A stretch of DNA of 64,000 nt from contig OZ029917.1 of the NCBI GenBank assembly GCA_964023275.1, forward strand, positions 29,340,005 through 29,404,004. The letters run 5' to 3'. Numbering within the stretch: the stretch's first letter is position 1; the number at the start of each line of letters is the position of its first letter. The notes beneath the pieces are model-generated. The model searched no databases. It saw nothing but the letters and a program-made list of their open reading frames with translations, and was not told the DNA's origin. Source of the DNA: Norana najaformis (taxonomy: Eukaryota > Annelida > Clitellata > Crassiclitellata > Hormogastridae). Below are positions 46,030-57,030 of this stretch, in pieces. The translations under genes were made by a program, and so were the position numbers.

Positions 46030-46690
46030 GTGACAGCCGTGGGTTATACTGAGAGAGACAAAATACTCCTGAAATTGTTGGACGCTGATGTATGGTGGCC
46101 AGGAATGAATTTTCATATAAGAGACGTCAAAAGTTTTGAAGATTGTCAACGCGGAAACAATAAATTCAACAAGGCTGCCGCTATGCATTTTATTACAATT
46201 CTCGGCAGAGTTTAGTCACAGACTAGAGAGTGAGTCTGTGTTGTCTTCCCAAGACAACAGAAGGCTATGTTGCAATTTGCGTCGTTGTTGATTACTTTTC
46301 GAAATGGGTGGAAGCGAAGACGATTCGTGCCAAAAGGGCCGCACAAGTTGCCACTTTTCTGTATGAACTAATTTGTCGCCTTGGTTTGTGTCACTAAAGT
46401 CGTGAGTTTTACACAGAGGTTTTAACCAATTTACACCGACTTACAGGAACAAAACAAAGAATAACCAGTGCCTATCACCACCAGACAAATGGACTAGTGG
46501 AACGTCAGAACAAAACAATCCAAGGTAGTCTTCTGACAGTACTAGGAAGCAACCGAGACAGGTGGCAGTTGCCCTTTTGAAGATGTTTTGTTTGCTTTTC
46601 GTACAACCAGATACAAATCAACCGCAATGTGTGAGATATATAATACGCATGTTTCAAAGCTTCCCACGAGGATCGGCCCATTTCACCCTA
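46030..46690 (+). pseudogene. Gypsy/GIN-type integrase fragment
   Basis: An HHCC-end-like piece (KILLKLLDADVWWPGMNFHI, then EDCQRGNNK) precedes the catalytic core: GYVAICVVVDYFSKWVEAKT (first Asp), QVATFLYELICRLG, a stop and small deletion where the second Asp should lie, REFYTEVLTNLHRLTGTKQR, and TSAYHHQTNGLVERQNKTIQ (Glu). The variant NGLVERQN with Q and a KWVEAK block occurs in GIN1/KRBA2-related Gypsy integrases. No RT is attached. Strand is opposite to both flanking elements. Confidence 0.7.
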
Positions 46691-46849
46691 TAGTACCGAT
46701 TACTTGCCTACTTCTACAACCAGCAATTTTTTAGTTTGTGACACTGTTGGTTGGGACTGCTACTACCCTACTGTGGGAGATCGTCGACGTGTGATGCAGC
46801 TGCAGGGGGTTGCAGCTTAGGAACTGTCGAGGGTTTGGCACTCAATTAA

Positions 46850-47950
46850 GGTATGGGATCCGTAGGGTGAGGATTCAACAGTTCCGCCGTCGACTCCGCT
46901 GAAGATGGTAGGTCTTGGAATCTCGACAGGAGGGTGTCGCGCCCGTCGACATGCAATCGTAGTCTATTGACGTGCACTGGACTGGGGTTGCCTTTTGTTA
47001 GATTTTAATACTCGAAGATGATAAGTGTTGTTTGGTCTTTTGAATAGACAACATTTTCGTCGAAGTTTCGGACACAGACCTTTCAGAATCTGGATACCTG
47101 GAGCAAAGTCTGCGCATCTGTAGTACTTGTAGCATCATAGTACTTGTTGTATTCTCCTGAGCCTTGAGAATATTCTGTTTCGCTACTTCTCTTGTACCTT
47201 CCATCCTGGGCAGCGTCCATTTTCCCAGTAGCTGCTGGAACTAAGGCACTTTCTAACGGCAGTCTCATTTCTCTTCCAAAAAGTACAGCACAGGGACTCA
47301 GCTGTGTACTGGCTGACGGTGATCCCCTCGATGCATATAGAATGGAGGGTAGATATTTGTCCCAATCCTGTTGATGAGTGCAGTACTAACGTAATGCTTG
47401 CCACAGAACTGACCAATAACGCTCTACCTGACTATTTGTCTGTTGGTGATAACTTGAAGTTAGCGTTCGTTTGACATTAAAACGTTTACAAAGTTTACAA
47501 AGCTTATGAAGACATACAGTGTTGACCTCTTTATGAGATAAGAGACACGTGGTACATATCTAGTAAACACCTGTGAATATAATCTGCTATTGTCCTAGCT
47601 CTTTGATTCTGTGGAGCGAATGCGTTTGTGAATTTACTTAAAGATTCCCGTCTGAATCACTGGTAACTCGCCAGAAAGTCGATGTGCCATCGGCTGAATA
47701 CATCCTCAACTGGTAAGTTATGTAGCTGGACTTCAACTGGATGACTAGGTCGTTTAGATTGCTCACAAGACGCTATATATTTGTGCTACATGTTTTTCCA
47801 ATAAAATCGAAGTCACAATGTTAAATAACAACGTTCCTGCCCAGAGTGGGCCATAAGCATATGAACGCAGTCAACACTTGCTCCCTAAGGCTATTTGGTA
47901 AGGTTATTTGATGTACAAAGGGTCAAACCTTATAAAAGATTTTAGCCCCT
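46850..47950 (-). pseudogene. Gypsy integrase, antisense
   Basis: From high coordinates: MLMAHSGQERCYLTL and RFYWKNM (zinc region), YIASCEQSKRPSHP, VEDVFSRWHIDFL (first Asp), a decayed middle, then the region equivalent to HPQTNxQVERY (TNRQIVR), WDKYLPSILYAYR-like DNA near 47380, and a clear C-terminal stretch REMRLPLESALVPAATGKMD, TREVAKQNILKAQENTT and VHVNRLRLHVDGRDTLL. The HID motif and the VNRLRL end are typical of 412/mdg-type Gypsy pol. Frameshifts abound. Confidence 0.65.
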
Positions 47951-47989
47951 AGGCTGATAAAAGTAATATAGAAAACCATCAAGCAGACT

Positions 47990-48440
47990 ATACTGTTCTC
48001 CTCTATACTTATCCTAATATCTATCCTATAGCTTCTGCAATGTTTTCAGGCAAAAGTCTAGAGTCAGCACAGGCAGTAAAACAGGCTTCAATTATAAGCA
48101 CTGGATTTGCCTGGTTTTAGGTAGCTGCTGGATAGCTTTAGCGACATTCTGATTTGACCACTATCTGCAATACTGTAGCCCTTTTATGCTTCCAATAAAT
48201 GAATACAGATATTTCTCCCGAACATTTAATCGAGTGCTGAGCACTCGAACTCTGTTTTGACCTACCATTATAGTTGTTTCTGCATATCAGACGAGGTTTT
48301 CATAATTTCGGTATTGACTGATCCTTCCTGGATGTGTCGTTACCTCAGATAAATTTGCTGCTTTGCAACAGTTCATCTAATGAGATAGATTATCTTGGCT
48401 GTCCGGCGGACATTCCTACCCCACCTCTACTGCTTCCGGG
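47990..48440 (-). pseudogene. Gypsy Gag end and protease start, antisense
   Basis: Minus-strand DNA 48440-48250 parallels that at 51260-51110: both run through AAATTTATxTGA, GGATCA, CCGAAATTATGAA and ATATGCAGAA. Both continue to a segment ending in TCxGGAGAAATxTC with FI(Y/F)(W/G)KHK(R/K)A, the start of a retropepsin. Here the DSG motif is lost. It precedes the integrase at 47950 with no RT between, so RT and RNase H were deleted or the pol order differs. Confidence 0.45.
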
Positions 48441-48724
48441 GAGATCCTTATTTTGCTCATGTCAGATATCAATGTCTAGTTCTGGCGGCCAATATCCATT
48501 GCCAGTATATTACCTTACCCAACATCTCAGTAGACTCTTATTGCGCCTACATGTTCTCTGTCGTATATGAATAAAGCATTGAGTAATAAAACTGGATTAA
48601 TGTGTTTTTCGGTTAAACATAGACAATAAAGATTTAAGTTTAATGTGCCTTGAATATTAAATAACACCCGGTTGCTTTGACATATCATGATGTATCACGC
48701 AGTGGTAACAAATTTCATTGTTGA

Positions 48725-48815
48725 AACTAGACGACTACTGTCATTCACTTCTCCTCAACATATATACCACTCAAATAAACCGCCTTCAAGCTATGCAGAT
48801 TGCTGTCTGTGTGAG
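48725..48815 (+). pseudogene. Short L2-type RT scrap
   Basis: Reads KLDDYCHSLLLNIYTTQINR and LQAMQI with one shift, nearly the same peptide as the insert at 33754 (KLDYCNSLFLNIDTTQINRL). It is an 90-bp internal fragment, lacking both ends. Confidence 0.6.
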
Positions 48816-48999
48816 GAATGTCTCGGCTGAAGATTGTGTTGTTCATCGCTTGCTTTGATGTGATTAGAAATATTTTCCGAAAAACTTTTGACTATTTAGA
48901 AGCATGTGATTGGATCACAGACAACATATCATAATCGGAGAGAGAAATTCCCGCCGAAGGTCGCCAGCCAGGACGTTTCAACAACGACGAAGCTGTGCC

Positions 49000-49600
49000 G
49001 CTGTGCGGTGGTAATGTGAACCCTATGGACAACCAGAGCAGGGATAAATTTACCATGTCAATCTTTGAGAGTTGGATGGAGCTGAGTCTTGTTGGGATTC
49101 AGACGAAGGTGGTTAGATTTCAACTAGGCCTCGAGTGCCGACAATGCATGCAGCAATTTCTAGGTCACAGAGGCAGCCTCTGCCGCCGAGCCATGCGTGT
49201 CGTCGGCATATTAATGGGATATTACCCCAAGTGTAGATCGAGTAGGGCCTAGGTCAGCAGTGTAATGAACGAAAAGGAGCGCAGCTAGTACCGAATGCTG
49301 TGGGAGACAGAGGACTTAGGGTGCTAGTGTCTCCAAAGACGACAGATTGGAAACGATCAGAGAGAAGGAGAACCAGTAGAGAACCTGTTCAGAAATACCG
49401 ACGCTGTAATAGGACACTGTGGAAAGTCGAAAGCTGAGCTAATGTCGAATAGGGCAAGGAGGGTCACTAGTCCCCGAATAGAAGTCCCGTACGTGTCATA
49501 TAGAATGCAGGTGTATTACGATTCAGTAGAACTAAACTGTCTACTGTATAACCAACAGTCGGGAATCAGAATATTTAATTCTTGTAGCGATCCTCCCTTT
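49000..49600 (-). pseudogene. L2-type RT fragment, antisense, with a plus-strand piece at its 5' end
   Basis: The minus strand from 49545 reads FSSTES, LVTLLALFDISSAFD, a GVPQ-equivalent region, HYTADL, YADDTHGSAAEAAS (catalytic box intact) and NHLRLNPNKTQL near 49050. The family is that of the elements at 23380 and 39166. At 49505-49590 the plus strand reads LNCLLYNQQSGIRIFNSCSD, the RT segment that normally lies just upstream, in inverted orientation. Confidence 0.6.
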
Positions 49601-49639
49601 AATTCGCGTTTGTATTTGGTTGAACTAAGCTGAGAACAG

Positions 49640-50530
49640 GTTAATTTACCTACTTTAGTGTAGTTTGTTTGTAGTAGCAGATTTGTGTATAGAGGCTGTA
49701 GTTAGGAATAGTTCTATATGCAGGCCAACATATAAGAGTAATAGCTAGAACTTAAGTCAACTTAAGTAGGAACATGGTTTATTGAATCGCATGGAACTAT
49801 GCCACGTCAGCACGGCGGATTACATAGCGATTTCACAAAGAACTAATCTGATACGAAAAGAAAATTGAACATTGTGTGTTGTCATCGAGCAGACGACGAT
49901 TCATGCGCAGAACAGCGGTGACGGTTGGCCGAACGACTTTTATGGTACAGTAGGTTTCCTGAGTTCAGATACTTTCGTTGGTACATGTTGGTATACACGT
50001 GAAGAAACACCTTCGAAAATCTCCATCCGTACGTTTGTTTTCGCGTGGGTGTGTGTTTGAGATCGAACGTTCACTAACTGCGATCGTCATTCGTATAAAA
50101 AGATTCCTTAGTGTGAAAGAAAGAAACTGGGATTATCATGTTACGGAAGCTGTGATAGTCGTATCAAACTGTGATTTTATCGACAAAACTTTTCGTTAAT
50201 CGAGCTGCAACACGCAATCGCCTGTGACGAGAAGAGAATAAATAAACGCTTCGTTTGTTTCGTAGTGAGGTAATTAAGTCGGAAAGTCGGTCCTTGAAAT
50301 GGACTTTGGTAAAAACGCACTTCTTCGAGAACGATACCTCAAGATTAACCATTCTTCACAAGGACCGAAGCCTGGAAAGTCAAGAGCTCTACGTGTGGGA
50401 GGGAAGAAATTAAATTAATTTTTTAATTGGCTTAACTAGCTTAATAGTTGGCCTGTAGTAACTGCATAATGAGGTAACTGTAGTGTGATGTTAGATTAAT
50501 TGAGTATAATGTCTGGATTAATAGTGTATT
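49640..50530. other. Spacer with sequence resembling 29280-29590
   Basis: No gene was recognised. 49985-50220 shares words with 29290-29560 (AACACCTTCGAAA, TTCGTATAA, GTCGTATC, ATCGAC, ACTTTTC, TTCGTTA), hinting at a diverged dispersed repeat. Confidence 0.35.
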
Positions 50531-51715
50531 TCTATAATAAAACTATCCACTATCAACGAGCGCCTTCTTGTGCTTCCCGAAAATGAAGATTGAGATTTCT
50601 CCAGAACAATTAATCGAATGCTGAGCAGATGATACTGAATTAGAATGAAATTTAGAATTTAAATGTGGTGGAGTGTGAATTGGTGATGATTCTTGCGAAA
50701 ATAACGGAAATGCTTATGCATTCGGCACCTGCCTAGAATTCTGTGTTGGCCTATCACGTGCAAGGAACCCGGCAGGCGCGTTTACCTATGGATTATTACG
50801 CCTGCCTGCCCTATAGGCCTGACCAAAATGCCCAAATTTTCCACAGATAAGGCACTGGGTGGGCATGTGCCTGAAAATGTGGCTTGAGACATTTGTCGCA
50901 TCTTTGAGACTGCCCAATTGTTACAAAAGGCATTAGCTGAATTTTATCTCTTTTGATAATCCCTTGGTGGCTGTGTAGACATAAAAATAATTCTAATGGC
51001 TACAATACCTATTCTAACATGGAGATGAACCGTTAAGCCTTGACGAATCGTTATCCTCGGGTGGTATCATAAAGGAAACCCTACGTGCACTATTTTCGTC
51101 ACGCACTGGGGCGACTGAACTTTGTTGAAGGTTTTATAATTGCTTCTGCATATCAGTCAAGGGGGTCTTCATAATTTCGGCGTTCCTTGATCCTTCTGGG
51201 TCTGTTGCGACTTCAAATAAATTTGCTGTCTGTAAGAGTTCAACTAATGTTTTAACGCCTTTTGCAAGACGCAATTACACGCTGATGGTTGGAGTCCCCA
51301 AAGAACGATTTGAAACACTGTTGCGCTATTCAATTTCAGTCGCTCTGCTTTAGCCAATATACTATCAACGAAGTCCTCTACTGATTGATCCACTAATTGC
51401 TTAGCCCACCATAAATCTGCTGTTTCCTTTCAAACTTTCTCGTTTTTCGCATAGCGTCGTAGGAAAAGTTCAATGAGATTAACAAGAGTTTGACAGTCAG
51501 ATTTGTTAATTGTTTTAAACCACACTGCTGCCTGATCTCTGAGCAACAACCCAAACGCTGAAATGGCACTGTCCTCATTCAATTCACGACAATTCACCCA
51601 GAGTTTGAAAAGTCGTAGAAACTCCCGTGCATCAGAGGTTCCAGTGAATGCGGGGAAGGCATAAAAGACCGCTTCGAGATAATTGACCTCGTTTAGGCGA
51701 TTATTGTGGGTCCAA
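50530..51715 (-). pseudogene. gag: Gypsy Gag and protease start, antisense
   Basis: Starts with FPAFTGTSDAREFLRLFKLW at 51670-51610, then AISAFGLLLRDQAAVWFKTI, LVNLIELFLRRYAKNEKV, DLWWAKQLVDQSVEDFVDSI and FQIVLWGLQPSACNCVLQKA. A proline-rich stretch follows, then a knuckle CLICGKFGHFGQAYRA near 50800 (last Cys is Tyr), and at 50580-50540 ISIFIFGKHKKALVDSG, the retropepsin active site. Stops and shifts occur but the order is complete. The upstream end is cut off close to the start of the tail-fibre-like gene at 51732. Confidence 0.75.
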
Positions 51716-51731
51716 ATCGGTACGAGGCGCT

Positions 51732-53214
51732 ATGGAAGACTCTTTTGTGAGATCTTCCGTTCGGTCCAAGACTTCCCTTACAGGTGTCCTTGGGTTGGCC
51801 TCCGTCATTTGTGTAGGCCTAGCTACGATAGGTCTGAAATGTATTATGGGGGATGCTGTCGTCAAGACATAGGCGGATGACAAGGCCGCCGCCACCAGGC
51901 AGTATGCCGACGAGAAGGATGTCAGAGGCGCTCACGTAGCCATGACTGGCGAGACCATGTCCGGTGCTGTTGCTGCGTTTCACCTCGCCACTGGCGTGGA
52001 AGTTGGGAAGCCTGATATCAACATAAAGCTCGGAGGCGCCTCGACCGCGGCCGCGCTGAATTATGGGGTACCGATACGCAGGGTAGACAGTTCGGCCTGC
52101 CGGTAAGCCACATGGGACGCTGAAGACGCGGCCACCAAAGGCTATGTTGACGACGTAAGTTATTCGAAGCAATAATGGGCACATACTACCCTTGAGCGAA
52201 AACAATTCAAAATCCGGCTTTGCGGCATGTGCAAGTTCGTTCTGCGACAAACTACAACAGCCGTACATGGCATTTAACCCACTCCCCGGGATTGAGCGGG
52301 TAACTGCTGACCGTGAGCATTTGGAAAGTCCGCCTCGCCGGTCGGAGATCTAACATAGAACGGATTTCGCGGTGGGAACTCACAGGCTCCAGCGGTGGAA
52401 GATTCACAACTCTTCTGAGGTCTAACGCCGTGTTCGGCAAACTGGTACATGAGTTTGTCATTACAACAACTTCGTCACATAGCATCTACCGGTTTAGCTT
52501 ACTTACTGCGAAATGAACCAAAACAGGGCTTTCACACTTCAAAATCTTCACTCGGAGGTGGTAAACGATTAAAAACTTGAATTTCGGAGGAAAGAATGGT
52601 GTAAAGCACGAACTAATTATAAGATTGAACAAGATGGTTTTCCTCTTATTTGTATGAACGCTTGCCGTTGGAAAATTTAGTGTAACGTTGCCTCTATTTA
52701 TTATCTCGGCGAACATGGAGGCCGACATGCACTTCAAGGTACGGGCGTATCTCAGGCAGCATGAGGAGACTGATATGAGCAAATATCACTTGAACTGGGT
52801 TAATGGGCAGACCGCACTGGGCCGTTTGGGTTATGATTACCTTACAGCTTCTACACCGAGCCTTTGGCTGAAGTGCAACAGGTATTCCTGGATTATGAGG
52901 ACGAGACCATTTACGTGTGCGACATCGACATGCTCTCTCATGTGACTGACAGTCCGGATGGAAATACAGCATTTCCGTTGAGTGCTTTGAGGTACCCATG
53001 TGTGAGTACTTTCAATCCACCACACATAGTTTCAGTGGGCACTGGCTTCTGGAGATTCCGCTTGCCTGGTTATTATAACGGCGAGGTTAAATTCACTATT
53101 AGTTTATTTCACACGTTGATCTGTCCAAATATTAGTCTTGGTGGACTTGAATTGTTCGTTGAATTGAATCGTACTGGAATTGCTCCTACTGAGACCCCAT
53201 CACTCTACTGGTAG
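51732..53214 (+). pseudogene. Tail-fibre-like gene remnant with N-terminal membrane anchor
   Basis: A frame starting with ATG (51732) runs through two in-frame stops (TAG 51870, TAA 52104). It gives a basic N-terminus, a hydrophobic LTGVLGLASVICVGLATIG, then TRQYADEKDVRGAHVAMTGE and DAEDAATKGYVDDV. MTGxTMSG and (D/N)xxDAATKxYVDD are signature words of repeat shafts in phage tail-fibre and related animal-virus-like proteins. Continuing in other frames: GRFTTLLRSNAVFGKLVHEF and VITTTSSHSIYRFSLLTAK, then KFSVTLPLFIISAN, and a last frame (52864-53214) with DETIYVCDIDMLSHVT, GFWRFRLPGYYNGEVKFTIS and LELFVELNRTGIAPT before the stop. The C-terminal part looks beta-rich and I do not recognise it. Function is unknown; it may derive from a virus-like element. 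Confidence 0.45.
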
Positions 53215-53329
53215 AGAAACTATAACCATGCCACTGTATAAAGAGCAAACTGCAATAAATAATTGAAATAATAAAAAAAATTGCATAACAACATTGTGCA
53301 CTTTGGCATTTTCTGAAATTCTTGATATA

Positions 53330-53925
53330 ATAATAATAATTAGCAAATTCTAATGCGCCGGTGTCTAATGCTCAAGGCATCAACCGATGGCACACCAAAA
53401 CCAAGCCACAATCAGGTCGATATCCAGAAGGTCAGTCCGCATGAAAGAGGCAGCCTATGGTGGATAAACAATTTGAAACAGGTGTTTTAAGTTGAGAACG
53501 AAATGACAGAAGCGACTGAGCAGAACGAATTCCAGAGTTTTCGTCCAGCAGTCGAAAATGCTCGTTTAGCCAGAACAGTTCTAGCCTAATGTATGACCGG
53601 AGAGAAAGACAATCAGATGACTTTGCAGAATAATGGTGTCTGGGGAATAAGGACTGATTTCAAAGTATTGTGGTTGGCCGTAGTTCAATGTTTTATAAAC
53701 TGTAAGTCCTAATTTGAAATAAATCCTTTGCTGAAAAGGAAGCCAATGTAAAGATTTAAGCACAGAGTTTATATGCTCATATTTATAAGTATTTGTTGTG
53801 GCTCTTGCCAAGGAATTTTGAACTCTTTGGAGTTTCTGGAGTTTCACTTAGTGAAATCAACAAGAATGGATTTACAATAATCAAGGCGACTATAGATCAA
53901 TGCGTTAGCTAAGGATATTCTGGAA
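53330..53925 (-). pseudogene. L2-type LINE, 3' part (separated from its 5' part by a hAT element)
   Basis: The minus strand gives LANALIYSRLDYCKSILVD near 53900, KLQRVQNSLARATTNTYKYE, HINSVLKSLHWLPFQQRIYF and a 3' end with CGGCGCATTAGAATTTGC and an ATT-repeat tail at 53345-53328. It continues the RT interrupted at 56415. Confidence 0.7.
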
Positions 53926-56414
53926 CAGCGGTGCTCAATCTATTTTTTGTTGTAACACCAAGTACAACAGTTATTTCCTGGCGTACCCCCACCAGAAAAA
54001 CTTGTAAGAAACGTTCTTTAGTAAGTAGTGAATTTTGTTTAATAAGTCCTAACCTAATTATAAAACATTTTTTGTAAACATTTTTGTCTACCTTTATGAA
54101 TTTTATTAAATTTTATTATATTACAGTTATTACTGTTGCACACCAATAAATTTATTTTATTTTATGTTCATTCTTTCCTAATAACAATAATAGACATGAA
54201 GTGTAGGGCTAATGGTTATCAGTGATTATTCAGAGTCAACATACAAGTTTAATTTTAATACGAGTATTGAGCTTGTTTAGATTTGCATAATTTCGCAATA
54301 TCGGGCTTTAATTTTGTTAGTTTTAGACGTAAATTTCATAGCTCTGTCGGAAATTAATCCATATTCTGCTCTTCTTTTAAGCCAGAAATCACTCAACAAA
54401 TCATTGTTGAATTCATTCTTCAATCCACCATTACATGAAAGAAAAATCATTACATGACAGAAAAATCAGCTGGCTGCAACTTCAGAAAATGGATTTCTTA
54501 TCCATTTTTTGTCATCAAACTGTTCAGGAAAGTAGAACCGAAAATTTAAAATTAATTGAGAACAGTGTTCTCAGACAACAATCATTAAAAAGGAAGCCGT
54601 CTTCTCCCGTCGCAATGGTAAGCATCGAAACAATAGAGACAGTGACTGCAGAGGTAAGTGCAGATTCAGACACAAGCAAAAACTGCGGAAAATTAGGCGA
54701 TATGATGAGAATTATTTATCTTTTGGATTCTCCTGGTTTGGTGAAGAAAAATAACCAAAACCTCAGTGTATTATATGTAATGAAAAATTATCAAATCATT
54801 CAATGAAGCCTTCATTACTTCAATAGAAAACATGGGCTTTTCAAAGACAAACCACTCGAATTTTTTAAACGAAAAGAAATGGAATGAAACGTAGTAGAAA
54901 TACGTTAAAATCATTCACAGCGGCTAACTCACAAGCTTTAGAGGTATCTTTTTTGGTGAGTCCGAGAATTGCTTAAACTGGGAAACCTATTTGCATAATA
55001 ATAAATGGGAGAGTTTTTATTGCCTGCAGCTAAAGATATTGTGTCATCTAAATCTAGGGCTAAATGCTGCCAAGAAACTTGATGTTGTTCCTTTGTCAGA
55101 TAGCACGGTTTCTCGAAGATTTTCGCGATTTAGCATCAGAAGTAAAAACAATTCTTATTCAAAGAACCCTGCAATTCAGTTAGATGAAAGTACAGATGTT
55201 ACAAACTTTGCACATGTATGTTAGGTATGGATTTGAACAGTCAGTGGAAGAAGAATTTTTGTTCTGTGAGTCGATATCCTGGGGACAACTGCTACACAAA
55301 TATTTGAAAAGTTGACGATTTCATGACATCAAATGAAAAAAATTGGCAGAATTGTGTTAGAGTTTGCTCCGATGGTGAAGCTGCAATGACTTTCAAACGC
55401 AATTTTTTAAGCAAGTTAAACAAGTTGCACCAGAAGCAAAGTTCGCACATTGCACATCGTGAAACTCTTGCTACCAAAGTCATGCCTACCAGTTTAAAAA
55501 CTGTTTTGGACCATTCTGTAAAAGTATTTAATTTTATAAAAGCTCGGGCTCTCAACTCTCGCATGTTTTCAATACTGCGTAATGAAATGGGGAGTGGCCA
55601 TAAGAAGCTTGTTTTGAACACAGAGGTGAGATGGTTGTATATCTCGACTTTTTGAACTTCGCTCAGAAGTTCAAATATTTCTCATGGATAGTAATTTTGA
55701 AGCTGCAGATTTATTTTTGAATGAGTCACAACTCATGAGGTTGGCGTATTTAGCAGATATTTTTGGTAAACTGAACGAGTTAAATTCTAGTTTGCAACGA
55801 CCAAATATAACTCCATTTGTAGTTACCGACAAAATAAATGCAATTGTGAAGAAGCTTCAGTTCGTGTTGTCAGATGTTGAAGAGTTTAAAGTATTTCAAT
55901 CATTGCAAACTTTCTTGACAGAGAACGAACTTTGCATCCGGACTTGTAATCATTTATAATTTATGTGACGAAGCCGCGAAGTTATATTGTAAAAACAAAG
56001 AATAGCTAAACATAGAATAAATAAAAGCAATATTTAATAATTTTGAGCAATTACAGTAGGTACATTTCATGCACTGGGAGATGGCAGAAGCTCACGGTGT
56101 GGAATTGTGGATTATCATTACATTATGATTGTATCAAATCAGTTTCGAATCCAACAAGGTAGCAATAGTGAAACTGTCATTCTACTTCTACTAATGATAA
56201 CTAGCGCTAATCTGTTGAAAGCAAGAGTGACTAATATTGGTAATCGTGTAACTAGTCAACTACGACGTTACAACGTTTACGGCGTACTAACTACTACGAC
56301 GTTACTATGTCATAACTACAATTTTATTTTGTTTGAAATATGTTTTCTTGCGTACTCCTTGGTAACAGCTCGCGTACCCATAGGGGTAGGCGTACCACTG
56401 GTTGAGAAGACATG
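53926..56414 (+). mobile_element. hAT element inserted in an L2 LINE
   Basis: The left end begins CAGCGGTGCTCAATC and the right end, in reverse, begins CATGTCTTCTCAACC (10 of 15 identical), followed by GTGGTACGCC-type sequence near both ends (GGCGTACCCCCACC left, GTACGCCTACCCC right). These resemble hAT ends of the CAGxGGTxCTCAACC type. A hAT transposase remnant lies inside on the plus strand. The flanks on both sides are the two halves of one antisense L2 RT. An 8-bp target duplication was not recognisable. Confidence 0.65.
54435..55960 (+). pseudogene. hAT transposase of the ZBED5/FAM200/SCAND3-like group
   Basis: A BED-type finger in pieces (RKYDENYLSFGFSWFGEE, QCIICNEKLSNHSMKPSLL at 54690-54830) is followed by LNLGLNAAKKLDVVPLSDST, VSRRFSRFS, IQLDESTDVTNFAHV (conserved catalytic-Asp block), FMTSNEKNWQNCVRVCSDGE then AAMT (second acid), THCTSRE-like DNA, KVMPTSLKTVLDHSVKVFNF, RMFSILRNEMGSGHKKLVLN, TEVRWL, and 55684-55959 ADLFLNESQLMRLAYLADIF with FVVTDKINAIVKKLQFVLSD. 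The C-terminal hAT dimerisation region is missing. Stops and shifts are numerous. Confidence 0.8.
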
Positions 56415-57030
56415 AGGACATAATGCCTAAATCTGCATATGTCACGAATATGCATATATATATGATGACTTACGAAAACCATTTACATAGTTTGTGAGAG
56501 ACATAGTGGAATCAAAAACAACACCCAAGTCACAAAGCAGTATCAGTAAACTCAATGAGTGAATCACCCAGTTTTACGGATTTAAGCCATTCGAACTTCT
56601 TAAGTTGCTGAGGAGTGCCAAGTAGTAGAAATTCAGTCTTCGAGAGGTTAAGGAGGAGTTTATTAGCAGCCATCCAAGACTGCAGCTCTTCAAAGGCAAT
56701 CAGACAACAGCTGCACAAACGAGTCACAAGTCAAGTGAAATGTAGATTTGGATATCATCAGCATAGATTCCCAGTGAATGATTGTCAGGAGGTGTGGTGT
56801 ATAATGCAAACAAAACAGAACAAAAAACCCAAACCAGTGCTGAAGACGATGCAAAAGGACAGAGTGGTCGACAGTATCAAAGGCAGCAGACAAATCAGAA
56901 CAAGTTCGGTCACCTTACCCTTATTCCACGGACCATATGATGTCGTTATGAACAGCAAGGAGGGCAGATTCTGTTGAATGAAACTTACGGTATGCAGACT
57001 GAAATGGAGAAATTAGTGGGTTGGAAGAAA
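56415..57030 (-). pseudogene. L2-type LINE, 5' part of RT interrupted by the hAT element
   Basis: From 57030 downward the minus strand reads RKFHSTESALLAVHNDIIWS, SAAFDTVDHSVLLHRLQHWF, LFALYTTPPDNHSLGIYADD (catalytic box present), SCSLGWLLI, LNLSKTEFLLLGTPQQLKKF, DLGVVFDSTMSLTNYVN and HIRDICRFRHYV, where it is cut at 56415. The continuation is at 53925. Confidence 0.7.

Noticed and set aside
51732..53214. Bacterial or phage contamination
   Set aside because: The gene is interrupted by stops and abuts animal Gypsy and L2 sequence on both sides; contamination would need a chimeric assembly, left as a check.
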